A DNA stretch of 64,000 bases from positions 1 through 64,000 of the forward strand of contig JASANG010003449.1 in the NCBI GenBank assembly GCA_030248215.1. The letters are read 5' to 3'. Positions within the stretch are counted from its first letter, which is position 1, and every line of letters begins with the position of its first letter. This document shows, in pieces, positions 27,001-42,000 of this stretch. Source of the stretch: Enoplolaimus lenunculus. Taxonomy: Eukaryota > Nematoda > Enoplea > Enoplida > Thoracostomopsidae. The notes under the pieces are model-generated. The model was not told the DNA's origin. It made no database searches and saw only the letters and a list, made by a program, of their open reading frames with translations. A program made the position numbers and the translations under genes.

Positions 27001-30000
27001 TTCCAGGTGAATAATTTGCAGCTACAACAATTTCAAAGCAGTTGTGTAACTAAACTTGCACATGCACATTGCATGTGCAAGCTATTGCTGCAAAAACTTG
27101 CACGTGTGAATAGGGCTTTATTTTACATTTATACTAAATATTTCACATGACAAAAGTAAATTAGCACTTATGACCAGTTGCTTACTGGTGATAACTGTTT
27201 GAGTACAGACCAAATTAATTTGATTATTGGCCCAATGTATAGAACAGGGCCGGATCGTTTTCCGGAGGGGCTATAATAGAGTCAGTTTTTGTTAACTTTT
27301 CACACATACTAAGAATGTCGCTGTCCTATCTGCACAGCGCCGCGCGTCATATCAAAAAATGATTTTTACACTTTTACTTGCGACGCGCGGCGTTGTGCGA
27401 CATCGAACGGTGGTGTCCAATCCAGGTGAAGCGACGGACCGATCCCACAGCTGCGCTTAAAGGTAAATATAGCGCATCCCTACCGCAGAAGCTAATCGAA
27501 CGAACAGCTGTGGGTCATCTCACCATGTAATTCAGATTGTTTTCTGACCGGCAGAGAAATTGATTTAAAGGTTTATAAACCTGGTTTTTTCTTACTTTGC
27601 TGAAAAATTTGACGTCTTTATTCGCTTGTCGAAACGGATTTCGCCGCGTATACGATTGTGACGGTTTGTTGACGCGCATTTCAAGCGCTGCGCTGTCCAA
27701 GTAGACCAACAGTTTTTCGAGCAGAGCGTACGAAAATCGATTTTGAACGGTCATTCGGTCGCTGCTCGATAAATCAGTTACGCTTTCACTGCTTGGTGGC
27801 CTAAAATAGACTACAGTTTGCACTGAAATACAGTGTGGGGGGCACATGGTACAATAATGTCTTACACTTTCTCCGCATGCTTAGACTCAGGCGTTGTCTA
27901 TAAGTTTCTGAAACGGCTTACCTAAACGTATACGTGAGCCTATCGTTTTGCCTAAACGTTTGCCAAAGCCTAAGCGTGAACCTAAGCCTTTACCAAAGCC
28001 TAAACCTCAAGCAAAAATATGTGGTGGGGAAAGTGTACAAAAATTTAGTGTCGCATAGATAGCTTAATTACTGATGCAATACTTACGTTTGCTTTTAATT
28101 TATATTGCAATGTTAATACAAGACAGCTTTGAAATTCTTGTGGCTGCAAATTATTCATTGGAATTCATGCTATTTTATTTAATTCGCGCCTGTGAACGCA
28201 GTTGCAAGTCACTGCACAGTTTGATTGGTCAATCGGAATGTTCCTTTGAAAATACTTGCAGCTGAAAGTATTTCGTACAAGTTGCAGTTGCGAGTTCTTG
28301 CTGCAAAAACTTGCACGTGTGAATGGGGCTTAAGTAAACCTAAAACTTGAGATCACAGTTTGAGTACAAAAACTGCTACAAAATACACACCGCAATGTAC
28401 ACTGTAAATTCAACGAATTGATTACTCAACTTAGCTAGAGAGTTAGTTATTTCTGAGATAATAACAGTTAACATTAACTCACACTGAGTTGAGTTGATTC
28501 TCACTCTGAGTTCAGTTTATTCCGGCTAAGTTGAGTAATTACGTCAGAGTGAGTTTTATTGACTCAGAATTCTGAGTTCTGAAAATCCCAACTCAGACTG
28601 AATGATTCAACTCATTCTGAGTTAAAATCAACTCACTGCGATTTACAGTGATATTCATTTAAACACTTTACCTGTTAATTGCAAATCCGTTATATTGCAG
28701 GAACTTGAGTATTTCCTGCGCCAAGAACAAATTTTTTCGTTTTTCGTTATCCGTCAAAAGATGCCACGGAACCATATTTGCGAGCATTCCAGTTCCTGAA
28801 AAATTATTGCAAACAGGTTATTGCATCAAAGCTAAAATTTTAAACAATATTTTGTCTATTTACAGTCGTTGGCCACTAGTGCGAAATCTGTATCACTAGC
28901 GGATCCACAGGGGGGGGGGGGGGGGGGGCGAGGCGTACGCCCTCCCGCCAGAAATTTTTTGTTTAAATAGTCCCTACCTTACAATTTTTTTACAACTTTT
29001 CTCGCACAATTTTTTTGCGATAAAATGGTAAGGTCCCAACATATTACAATTTTTGCGTTTCATAACATTTGCCACTCACCCTTCAAAAATTTTGAATCCA
29101 ACTCTGATCAGAAAAACGTGTTATACATTACTTAAAGACAAGAGCATATGGGACGTGGTGCGGGTACATACATCATGTAACCCAACGGCGATATGGACTC
29201 TTCACTGGGCTGCAAGCCAACCCAAACGACACAAAATCAGGAGAACAATTTCTGTTTGTTTCAAAATTTTTACTCCAAACGAAAGCTGAGCATTTTTCCA
29301 AACATTTCGAATCTAAAATTTTTACCGTTCGTCGAATTTTTACGACCCCTCGCTCATGAGTTCGACATAAGTCAGATGGGACACGCGTTTTCGTGGGGCC
29401 CCAAGGGTAGGGTTGAAAAATGGCTCATGGAGCGAAGCGAGGGTGTGCTGCAAACCCTTCTTGGTATACTTGTACTGCATGCGCCACTGTTTTAATAGAT
29501 TGACGGTAACCTGTACCTTTTTCAGTTACAATATCAAGCATTGACGTTGCCCAGGTTGAATGTGAATTTTGTGCAATCCTTTCTGCTGCAACCTAAAACG
29601 AAAATTTCAATTAACGTTTCAATATCTGGAACGGAATTAAGGCTATTTGCGCCTATTAAGATGCATATGAAATGACTTACGCTGTCCAGCTATATTGTTA
29701 AGCACAGTGTTAAAAGTCTTGGCCAATGTAAAGAACAGGGACGGAACAGTATTATAAGCAAATTCCTAACCCTAAGCCTAAGCCTAAGCGTAAGAAAAAG
29801 CATATTTCTAAGCCTAAGCCTAAGCCTAAGCGCAAGCGTAAGAATGAGCATATTTCTAAGCCTAAGCCTAAGCCTTAGCGTATGCCAAGCAAAAAAATTA
29901 GTCTAAAGCTTTAAGCTTACTCTATTGCAGTCCCACAGAAAATCGTTCCGCCCTTGATCTTTACATGGGCCAAAGTCTTAAAAGAATTTTGAGATTTACT

Positions 30001-33000
30001 TGAATTTTTGGTCAAAAAAGGGTTTTCAGGAAAAATAGTTTTCCAAAAAAGGATAATAATTGCTGTATAGTTGTTAAATCTAAGTAAAGTTTATAAACGA
30101 AATCTTAATATAGTAAGTAGCCTCTCCAGACTTGTCGGACGATGTTCAAATAGTGATAATTAACTAATTAAAACAAAGCCCTATCAACACGTGCAAGTTT
30201 TTGCTGCGAGAACATGCAGGTGCAACTTGCACTGCAAGTTTTGTCTATAATTCCATTCGAGAGATTTGCAGCTGCAAATACACTATTAAAAATCAAAGCT
30301 AGGAATTTAGTTCTGAATGACTCAATGAGTCGAATTTGACTCTGGCACAGTCGAATTTCGACTCAGTTTGTGTAGTCCGGAAAAGCCTATTTCGAGAGAG
30401 TCAATTTGGCTTATCGTTTTTTCAGTGAGCAAGTTTTCGCAGCAAATACTTGCACGTGTGAATACAAGAAAAAAATTGTTAAACATACCGTTAATTCTTT
30501 TGTTAGCGTCATATTTGACAGATCGACTGGTCTTGGACTGTACTGGCCGTCACCCATGTCTCCCTAAAATATATCGAACTCAAAGAATATAATAAATTCT
30601 TAATATTTAACACTACCAGAGTGCACCGATTTGTTTTTAATAGCTACGTAATCAAGCATGTAGCTAAGATTTCGAATTGGTCAGACTCCGGAGTAAAGAT
30701 AGGTAAGCATTCTACTTCGATTATAAAAATTTGGCATTAGGCTACGATGAAAATATCTGATCAGGTAATCTTCTGCTTCACTTAGCAAGATTTGGTATCG
30801 GGTTATGATGAAAATATCTGATCAGGACGTGGCATTCAAAAATATTTTGGTTCTTAGCTTGGGGGAGGGTTCTAGACCCCCTAAAACCTCAATCATTACT
30901 ACACCTTTGCTGCGTTAAGTCCTAAATTAATACAGAAAATGCGAGCAAAGTTGCAATCTAAAAAATGGTAAACCATGGGAACTTAAAGTGGATTCGCTAA
31001 AAAACTGCTACATCCCACAAAACACCATTTTAAAACAGTTTTTAGAACAAACCTGTTGCTGTTGAAGTCTCCGAGCAGCTTCTGGATCCGATATTTCCAG
31101 TGAATATCCGAAAGCCAACAGCGCAAATAAGCATTCGCCACATCGCTCTTTGTAGAAATTCTTTTCCTAAAATAAATTACAAAACGCGTATATCTCATCA
31201 ATGACCGGCAGCGAAATATCAAAAATTATCCAACGCTAAAAATTTCGTTGGTTGAAATAAAAAAAATGATTTATGACAATTTTAGACTTAATTTTTAAGA
31301 GTAAAAACGGACTGCTGGTATAAATTAAATTCAAACGTAAAGTTGTGTTAATATTTATGAGAAGTCAGAAAATAAAAGAAACCATCTTTTAAAATATATA
31401 TTGTTTATCTAAAAATACCAAAAGCCCACGTACATATTCTTTCAAATTGATGAACGCTTTCAGACGAGGATGCGTCAAAGTTTCACGACTATACACGTCG
31501 CCCAGCAGCCATCCTTTTTCGAGCTAAAACAACAAAGTTCCTGTAAACAAATTAATATAAACGTAACAATTTCGACTGAAAAAAAATGTTAAAACAAACA
31601 ACGAATTCCACTTGACCTGTGACAAATTGAAAAAGTTTTCAAATTCAATTTCCTTTTGCCCCGTCTTTTAAAAAATAGAAGTAGGAAATAGTCGATGTCA
31701 ATTTCCACATGGTGGGCGCATCTAAAAGTGAATGATGCATTAGAAATCAACTTAACTTCAATCACTATACCAATGTTACAAATATTCTGTTAGCTAGCAA
31801 TTGTCACGAGCCCGTAGCCAAGGGCGGACCAGGGGGCTCAGCCCCCTGGATAATTTTGGCCCCCCCATACAAAGTCTTCAACCTTACTTGTAACTCGTTG
31901 AAAACCCTTGAATGCCCCTCCTGAAAATTTTTTAGCCCCCCCCCCCCTTAGCAAGGTGAGCTGGCTACGGGCCTGAATTGATACACTTTCAGGCTGTGCA
32001 ACAACTTCTACGCTATACTTTTTGTCTATGCCTTACAATTTGTAATTGAAATTTTTTAACTTGCGGCGTTGTCCGGCACCGGAGACAAGGTAGAAAGTAT
32101 AGAACCATCCGTCCACTGAGAGATATATTTTGACATCAAAATCAAATAGTCAATCGTTTTATTTGGCAATTATCGAACCGAAAATGTACTGCAAACATTG
32201 GTACACTATTTGCGTATAAGCTAAAGCACTGGCTTGACACCAGAGGCGAGCCAGAGGTGCTTAGCCTTTGCTAGAAGTAACCCATTAGCATGCCAAGCTG
32301 CCGACGGGCCTGACTAAGTTATACCTTGCGTGACGCCCATGAATCGTGAAAATGTTCAGCGAACAGTGCAATAATATTTTCCAAATCAGGTGTCATTGTA
32401 ATGCTAAAAATAACAAAATATTCATTTCAAGAGATAATACGCAAAAATGTAAAGACAAACAAATAAAGAAAGTTCAAATTAAAAAAATGCAGAACAACGG
32501 AAAATGTGAAATAGCTTAGATGTTTCAATTAAACATAGGTTAGATTGAAAAGTTGTGATATTATTCTAAAACTACGCAGCGTAACCTATCATATATATTA
32601 ATCAAATAGAACGTAATGAAAAACAAATATTGAAGCTGCCTATGGCAATTCGTAGTTTTAAAATTAAGCTTAACCAGGGCGTATAATTTTTTAAATTTTC
32701 CTGTAAATATTGTTTTAAACATTACAAAATTACAAATGAACCTAAATTTTGGCTAATAAAACCACCTGGATATCACCAAATCAACGTGGTCGAATAGGAA
32801 TGGCTAAAAATTTATTAAACGGTTTTCGCGTGAATTTGTCGTTATTTAATAGGAAAATGCTTCCAAAAAGGACCACGAGTTTTCTGAAAGGGCTGAGGCG
32901 GACGGGATCCGCTGTTAGCCTGGGTCCAAACCAGAAACGTTTCGAGACGGTGTAACAAGTGATAATTTTTTTGCACATTTTGGCCATCCACACAGTTATA

Positions 33001-36000
33001 CCATAACCCTGTTAAAAGTACTTTCTTCTGTAGGTATTTGCAGAATTGTCAAGAGGGGATATATCCCATATTGCCCCCCTTTGTATATTTCTAGCAAACG
33101 TACTGATCAACATCAACCGGCGCCGGACCCCACGGTCCAGTTTCAGTCGCCTGCGCTAATTGGCTGGCGCCAGCGTCATCGCGTTTTTGTGTCAGCGTAT
33201 AGTCGGGTGATAAAGCGCAACCAATTGCAATCAAACACGGCAACGCTTTTCCGAATAAGCTTGGATCGTAAGGCTTGAAATGTAACGCAATAGTTTAGTT
33301 AACATGTAAAGAATCACAGTGAAAGTAATTACGTAAGTCGCCGACTTTAGTAAATACTTAAATTTTCAAGCAAAAACAAATAAACGCCAAATGTCAGCCA
33401 CTGTTATATTAACAAAAAAGCAATTGTTTTGCTTTATATTGACAAAGGACAAATAGTCTACAATTTCAATTGGACCAAAGTTAGTATGCCTGAATGGCAA
33501 ATTTGTAATCTATCAAATTTAATCAGCGACCTAAGTATTTACTTAAGTACGCTCTTTAAAACGACAAAACGGTTAAGTAATTATTTAACACGTACTTAAG
33601 TACTACGTCGTACTTAAGTAGGGTTTTGCAAATCCAACCATTGTTTCAAATCTTACTGATGATATATATCCTTCAGGACCTATTTATGCGTTGGAAAAAT
33701 GTCCGCTTAACATAGGGTTTCACTCAATAGGCACACAAACAGCGAACCCGGCTTATATCGAACCTGTAACTCAAATGGTTTCCATTCAAACATTAATAAT
33801 TTTCTTGAACAAACAACATCAAAACAAAATAAGAAATAAAAAAATAACGTAAATCCAAATCCGTACTCGTTTGCCCAACGCGTTAAAAATCGACAAAAAC
33901 AAATTCATTGTCAGTCGTTTTTCTTCTTCAGACGCGACGCCTTCAACCGATCCAGTGCCATAATATCGGCCACATCGTTCGTAGTGCAGTGTCATAATCT
34001 GAAAAATGCAGAATAATTATTGAAATTGCAATCGAAATCAGTCCAACAAATGGTCGATCACGACAATTTTTGCTGTTATTATGATCGATCCGAAGACGAA
34101 ACAGATTTCCACTGTGCTGATCGTACAGGTAAGTTACGTAGCCGTGCAACTTTATTGCTTACAAAACCGCTATACAATGGTTGACATTGTGTATAAGCAT
34201 TGCCGCATATTTTTCTGATCTGGTTACATTTAACTTAGCCTAAATTTGGAACAGTGCACTTAACCATTTTACTTTTAAATTAATTTCCAATTACATTAAT
34301 TGCAAAAGAATTTAGGTTTCAATTAGGTGTAATTTCTTAAAATGTTAAGTTTATCGGCCCATGTAAAGATCAGGGACGGAACGTACTTCTGTGGGACTAG
34401 AATAGAGTAAGCTTAAGGTTTAGACTAATGTTTTTTGCCTGGCTTAGGATTAGGTTTAGGCTTAGTAATATGATCATTCTTACGCTTTAAGCTTAGGCTT
34501 AGGCTAAGGCTTAAGCTTAGGAATATGCCTATAATGCTGTTCCGCCCTGTTCCTTAAATTGGCCGGTTTATCGAATCAAACTGGTAAAGCTTAAGCTTAG
34601 AAATATGCTTATAATACTGTTCCGCCCCTGTTCTTTACATTTTGCCGATTTATCGAACCAGACTGGTTTACTGATATCTGTTTTTTGATTGCTTGCGTAG
34701 CGAAAACAATTTCCTATTTACTAATGGATCAACTATGAATCTATTCTTCGATAACAACGGTATAGTATTGTTTAGCTCCAAGTCCGACTGCAAAGTAAGG
34801 CCAACGACTACATTGCTGTTTAACTATTTTTAATTGGTGGTATAATAAAACTAAGCAATTATGTAAAATGAAAATTAGTAGAAATGTACCCGTAGTGGAG
34901 TCTTTGAATATTCAGTCAAAGACGGGATATCAAGGACGACAGTACGAAGTAGTGACAACATCATAACTGGTGGAAGTTCCCTGAAACCGGTAAACGGGTA
35001 TTAATTGACCATTTATTGTTATGAGGGGACTCATTTCAAGTTTTTAGTTTGATGTCAGCCGAAAAGTTGATGATTTTCTGTTGATGTTGAAAATATTCCC
35101 GTTTCAATGTGTACTCTTTATTGTGAAACCATAGATCGAGTTGAATTCTGGCGAACATTATTTGAATACTAGTGCCTGTATTCTCAAATGCATATAGCAC
35201 CTATCACCAGTTAGTAATAGATTTTCAAACTAACCAACTGCTGCAATTGCAGATCTCAAAATTTGCACAGAAGTAGACTAAAAATTGAATGCAATAAATG
35301 TGCTGAATTTCAAACCTCCCGATTCCCTGGTTCGAAAGTTGGAAAACCTATCACCTACTGTTGATAGGTGCTACACACATTTGAGAATACGGGTTAAGAA
35401 TTAGATGTAAAGCTCGTAACGCTTTAAAATGAATACGACAGATATGGATAAATATTAATGTACCTTACGAGACATTTTAAATCTCATGGCATAATTTTGA
35501 ATAGTCGGCATTCAAACAAAAATAAGCCCTATTCACACGTGCAAGTTTTTTGCAGCGAGAACTTGCAGCTGAAAATTGCACGAACAACTTGCATTTTCTT
35601 TCATCAGCCAATGAGAAAGCGGCTGCAATAAATTCAGTAAACTTGCATGGTTATTCACACATGTGAACTAAATCTCTAGCGTTGATTTTTAATGGACTAT
35701 ACTTGCAACTGCACGTTTTTCGAACGGGATTTTCGACAAAACTTGCGAGTACAAGTTTCAGCTGCAATCTCTTGCAACAAAAACTTGCACGTGTGAATAC
35801 GGCTATATTTCAATGAAAATTTCATGCAATTTTTACCTGCAAAATGCAATCAAAAAATTTGACACTGAATGACGTTGATTATTCGTTAACGAAGGCAATT
35901 TACTCATACGATATACTGTATGCAGTGTTGCATCCAGTAGCGTCGCTTGATGCTCGCCGTCGGCAAACAAATGTGCATGATTTGTCAGCAGAGGTAAAAC

Positions 36001-39000
36001 TGCGTTACACAAGTATCGATTCATTGCAAGTGCAATAACACTATCTCGAGCGCCGGCCTGTATGATAAAATGCAAATTTTCAACTGAATGGAGTTGGCCA
36101 AGTAGTCAGAGGATGACCCTCAGTTCCTTCTGGGGAGAATTTTGTTCCCGTAGGAAATTTTAATCTTGCTTTTAAGTCATGGGAAACCGGTGTAGTGTAT
36201 GTGACCCGAATAAGAGGGGTCTTCATTTGAGACCCAAACAATAGGAGTCCGTATGCGTAATACAAGTCCGTAAGCGAATAGAGTCTCTAAACCATAATTA
36301 GAGTCCATGAATGTCAATTATCCATAATTGTAGCACATAATAACTCCAGGCTAAAATGAAGTTGAGTTCAAAATTTTAAAGCATATTTAAGTTTTGAAAA
36401 TGCATTCCCTAAGTATAAACCTTGCATTATCGCTCAAGTTTTTGATACAAGACAAATAAACGTTTAATTCAACGGATAATTGCAGTACCGAATATATAGA
36501 GTAATAAAAGGTGGCGTAGCGTGCGTTAAAAGTAAATAACATAACCGAATAACATGCGGGTCCCTCTTATTTAGGTTCAATAAAGTCTGCTGTCCAGAAA
36601 AATTTTTAGCCCCCTTAACAAGATGAGCTGGCTACGGGCCTGAATAGAGCGCGTCCTAATTCGTAAGGTAGGCTTTGTTTAAATTATTTCTTAAATAGCT
36701 CAAGCTAACATTGGTGTGATACTCAAAACTCGCAGCTTTTGTATGGAGTCTGTTGAAAAGCGTTAATTTAAATGGTGTTCGTTTCAGTGCGACATATCCT
36801 GAGCAAGCCAGTAAACGAAAATTCATAATCAGCCACAGATCAAAAAATATTTAATGAAATGATATGCGGGTTCGTCGAGGACTACTAATGTATATTATTA
36901 AAGGTGGAACACCCCACATACGTATTTTGGGCAGCGTTCCATTGTCAAACCTGTCCCACATTGCCGATGGTATTGTAGGTCCATGGACAAGACGACTTTT
37001 TTGAGTAGGCAAGAAAATTTTTTCTAACGTAGAAATCTGCTAATTCTGTAAAAAAAATTCAGCCAGAGGGTAAAATTTATCTGCATAGGGAGGGCCGCGC
37101 CTGGTCCAAGTCGTTGCGGTCTTTCGGTTAGACTTACCGCATCAAGCATAACGGTGCATCGAAGATCTGGCAAAAAGCTATGCTCCAACAAATTGAAAAA
37201 CATTTTCTGGTCGTCAATACCGTAAACCCGATCGTAAAACAGTAGAACTGATTGTTTGTGTGATGGTAGAATACCTGGAGGGCATGGTCGATTCAAACCT
37301 GAAAATATAGAAACATATTCTTTCATTTCCAATTATTCACTGTAACGAATGAATACACAAATCATTTAGAATATCTGGTTTGCTTTAATTGATTGATGTC
37401 TACAAAAACACTATTTGCTGTTATCGTATCACGAATAAACGTTTAACCCTATTCACACGTGCAAGTTTTTACTGCAAGAACTCTTGCCGCTGCAATTTAC
37501 ACTTGCAAGTTTTGTCCAAAAACCCGTTCGAAACATTTGCAGCTTCAAATAATTCATGGAAAATCATAGCTAGGAGTTTGATTCACATATGTGAATAACC
37601 ATGCAAGTTCACTGAATTTATTGTAGCCGCTTTTTCATTGGCTGATGAAAAAATACATGCCATAACCGACATCGGTGTTCATAGTGGGGAGATGGATTCG
37701 ATGCCAATGCGCTGTGAGTCGGTCAACTTGCTTCCGTCAGCATTGAATTGTCCAGGCGCTGGAATTGTAAATCGGATGTTCAATATTGCTTCCAGATCGT
37801 CCATTGAAATCAAAGATCGCAGAATTGCACGCGTCGCATCGATTCACCTTTGCCTGCTTGTACTGTAGACTGAAAATACATTACAAATATTGTTATTATC
37901 TGTAAGCTGATTGCAGTTGTTAGCTTCGGGCCGTAGGCCACAGGCAGCCAACGAGCTCTGCCCCCCTAAAACATTTTAACCAACCATCGACGTTTAACGA
38001 CGCTTGTAAGTAATTTGAAATCTTATATCCATCTTACATTCGCTATACTTCTTTTACTCCCCGATTTCTGACGGATTCTCACCTGCGGTATCAAAATATC
38101 ACGATATATTTCCGGACCACTTGAGATGTACACTCCTTCGGATTACGGTGATCGATATGGTGGCAGACCTTATAACTGATATGTCATAAGTATACTTATA
38201 GATATTTTAACTCTGCATTTCTCTCTCCTATTTACGTATTTCAAATCTGTGTAGCACTATCACTAGTTGGTGTTAGCTGTTTCAACTTTCAAATTACTAA
38301 CAGGAGTTAGGATTCATCATAGTTTACAGATAAAATTTACTTCATTTCTTGCAAATTGCATTTCACCACAACAGACGATTATCTCTTAAATTATTATAAC
38401 ATTTTATATACTCTATTTTATACCATTCGACTAAAATAATTTTAAAATTAATAGATTTAAATTTAAAAAATTATTATAACGTTCACGCACAAATTTTCGA
38501 TCTAATACGATAATTTTGTATATTAGGTAACACAGATTAAGGTCTGTGCACATTTTCTAACAGATCAAAAGTGCATAAAATTCAATATTGTTTCACAAAA
38601 TCAATAATCCCTTCAGCTCTCGAGCGATAAGTTCTAAAAACAAGTAGTTAATTTTGCTGCTTACATATACACTGTAAATTCCGATGAATTGATTAATCAA
38701 CGGAGATAGGTTTGTTATTCTGGTTATTTCTGAGTTAATTCAGGAAACATGAATTCGCTCTGCTGAGCTGATTTAATTTAGGTTAGTTGATTAATTATCT
38801 CACAATCAGTAGTTAAATCAATTCAGAATTATGAGTTCTGAAAAACTATTTCTACTAGACATAGAGTGGATTAACTCATTCTGAGTTAAAATCAACTCAC
38901 TGAAATTTACAGTGTATTTACATAAAACATTTCCAGGTATCATCAATCAAGTTAAAATGCTCAGATATTTTAATTTCCAAACTTATATTTATCAGAAGTT

Positions 39001-42000
39001 TCTAAATAAATTAATAAAAATGTTAGTTAACGCTTAAAAATTAGTTTTTGCCGCAATAGGGTATATCATTTTGCCCATGATTCGTTAGGGCGGCCATTTT
39101 TCCACGGCACTAGATCAGTCAGTTATAGTTTAAACTAATTTTTGCTTAGGTTTACGGTTTACGTTTAGGCTTACACCTAAGCATTGTTCAGACTTAGCCT
39201 TACGCTGAGTTCACCTAGGCCCATTTCTTTCATTTTTTTTTTTTGTTAGTTTTTATTGCTTAGGCTTAGCTTAGCTTAGGATAGTTATTTACTTTCGCCT
39301 TTAGTACATTCTCCTAGATATCGTTTTTCTTCGCCTTATAGTACGTCCCTTATTTGACAAACATTCATCCTTTCAATTCCCCTTCCCGATTTCGAGATGT
39401 CTTTCCCTCCCTTTCTTAGGCGTTGAGACATTTCTTTTTCGTCTACATATTTATGATTTAGCATTCATTTTGTAGTACCACGACTTAAACTTCAGTTTTT
39501 CCGTTTCACGTTAACGTTTCCTGTAAAGTTTTGATGCTGTTTCTATATTCTTCCTACTCGGTAAATATTGGTGAGTTAATTTTAAGTCAGAATGAGTATC
39601 ATTCAGTCTGAGTTAGGACTATCAGAACTCACAATTCTGAGTTGATTCAATCATTCTGAGTTCCTAATGACTACTTAACTCAGAGTGAGGATCAATAACT
39701 CAGAGTGAGTTGATGTTTACGATATTAATTCAGAGATAACCAATTTGCTAGCTGAATTGATTAATAAACTCATTTGAATTTACAGTGTACAGGAATGAAA
39801 ATAATTTTAATCCGCTTGTTAAAATAATATTTTGTTGAAGGGTTACGTGTACTTTGACGGACCGTCCATCGCCGTCGTTTCACGTCCGACACCGTCCGTT
39901 ATCCATACAGCCATCACGGACGTCGTCGGACGTCATAGAAAGTATAGCGTCACTCTAAATTTTCAAAAGTGGCTCCAAAACGAATTATACGCTTTAAAAC
40001 TTACCATTGACCCAAACACAGAATCGTAAGAAGTCCAGATACCGTTCGCCTTCCACAGGATCCCAACCGATATCCGGATAGCCTTTAGCGACCAGTTCAG
40101 TATTGGACTGCAACAAAATCTACGAATTTTCACAGTCAACCGGAGCAATTATACAGTTCAAGAAAAATTGCACAAATTGAAAGTATTGCAAAAACAAAAG
40201 CCTAATATAAGCCTAAATCCTAAACGTAAGTTACTTCAAATGAAATTTTTACAACTGTTGAGGAAGGCATGCAAAAGCGAGCCATGTAAAGATCACGGAG
40301 CGGAGCATTTTTCTGTGGACTCAATAGAGTAGCTTAAGCTTTAGACTGATTTTTCTGCCTGCTTCGCTTCGGCTTAGGTTTAGGCTTAGGAATATGCTCA
40401 TTCGTCGTTTAGGCTTAGGCTTAGGCTTAGGAATATGTTTGTAATACTGTTCCGCGCCTGTTCTTTTTACATTGGCATAAAAGCGGAAAAAATAATATTT
40501 CAAACAATAATTTTACAAAACATCAAAATTTTTTCCAAATGCAAACGTTTCGCTAAACTCAAAGCTTAAGCTTAGGTTTAGGCTTAGGAATATGTAATTC
40601 TTACGTTTAGGCTTAGACTTAGGCTTAGGAACATGTTTGTAATACTGTTCCGCGCCAGTTGTTTACTTGGCCCAAAAGCGGAAAAAAATTATTTCAAACA
40701 ATAATTTTACAAAATATCAAATTTTTTTTGACCAAATGCAAAACGTTTCGCTAAACTCAAAAATATGACTAAACCAAAAATTCCCCTAACATTTTGGAAT
40801 ATACAATTAACTAACCTATAGCCGCATCTTCCTACCAAACGGTGACTTTGTCCAGTTATCTTCCTTCAATGCTAACGATAACTCGTTGTTGTATAAACGC
40901 TGAATAAGGACGTCAACAGTACTGATCCTCTGATAATATTAGTTTAGTTTTTTTTATATTTTTATTTTATTTATTTTTTTTTATTTTTTAAAGTTTTATT
41001 TATTTTTTTTATTTTTTTTTTTATATTAATGTCATGAACTTGGAACGAAGATGGGCAAGGCTAAAAAAGTCATATAATAGCATTAGAGGCTTATAGAGAT
41101 AGAAGTTTTAAAATCGCTTTTTGTTCTCTCGAGGTACGCAGAAATACAATTTAACAGGATACCATTTAGAAGTATTATAAAAATATATTATAAAAAATAA
41201 ATTTTTCCCGAATAAGAGTGGGGTTTATATTTATTTCCTCCTAAAGCCTTTTATTGTTGTTTTATTTATTTTTACCCGCCCTTCTCGTCTTACTATATAT
41301 ATTCGGTATTCAGTTTTTTCTTTATGAAAGTTAGCGATAATAAGTATACTTTGGATGTTATTTTCAAAAGTTAAGTACGCTTTAATTTATCACCTTTATT
41401 CGGTCCTGGAGTATTTATGTGCTACAATTAGGGATAATTGTCATTTATGGACTCTAGTATTTATAGACTTAATTAGGGTTGGGACTTATCCGTTTCGGAC
41501 TCTTATTAGGGGTACGTCTCCTTTGAACGAGTCAAAAAGGCCCCCTATTATTTGGGTAAATACAGTAGTACTAAACACTACTAAGTATTTAAAAGGTTAT
41601 TTGTGTATTTTTCAAGCCTTAAGCATATTTTATTCCTAAACACGTGTAAAAGTTCCAAATCGAAACAAACCATTTTTGACGTATGGGACCCTTCAGGCGC
41701 TCCCCACGTTAAGTATAGCGCAGAGTATTCTCTCTCCGAATAGGCTCTGCCTAACAAACTGAGTAATGCTCCGCAGTTAACGTACTAAGTGAGTGTATTT
41801 TCAGTGTTTGTATTTCCGTCAGCTTATTTCGGAGAGTCAAATTGACTCACCATTGTTTCAGGGTATTTCCTGGCGTTACACTTTTTCCTACTTTAATTTG
41901 AGTGGAACTTTGTAAACCGACATACCTAAACTGATACCCTGATTTTAATGATCCGAAGGCGAAAAGGCGAAAAAACAGGCGTTGCGTTTGCCGCTAACTG

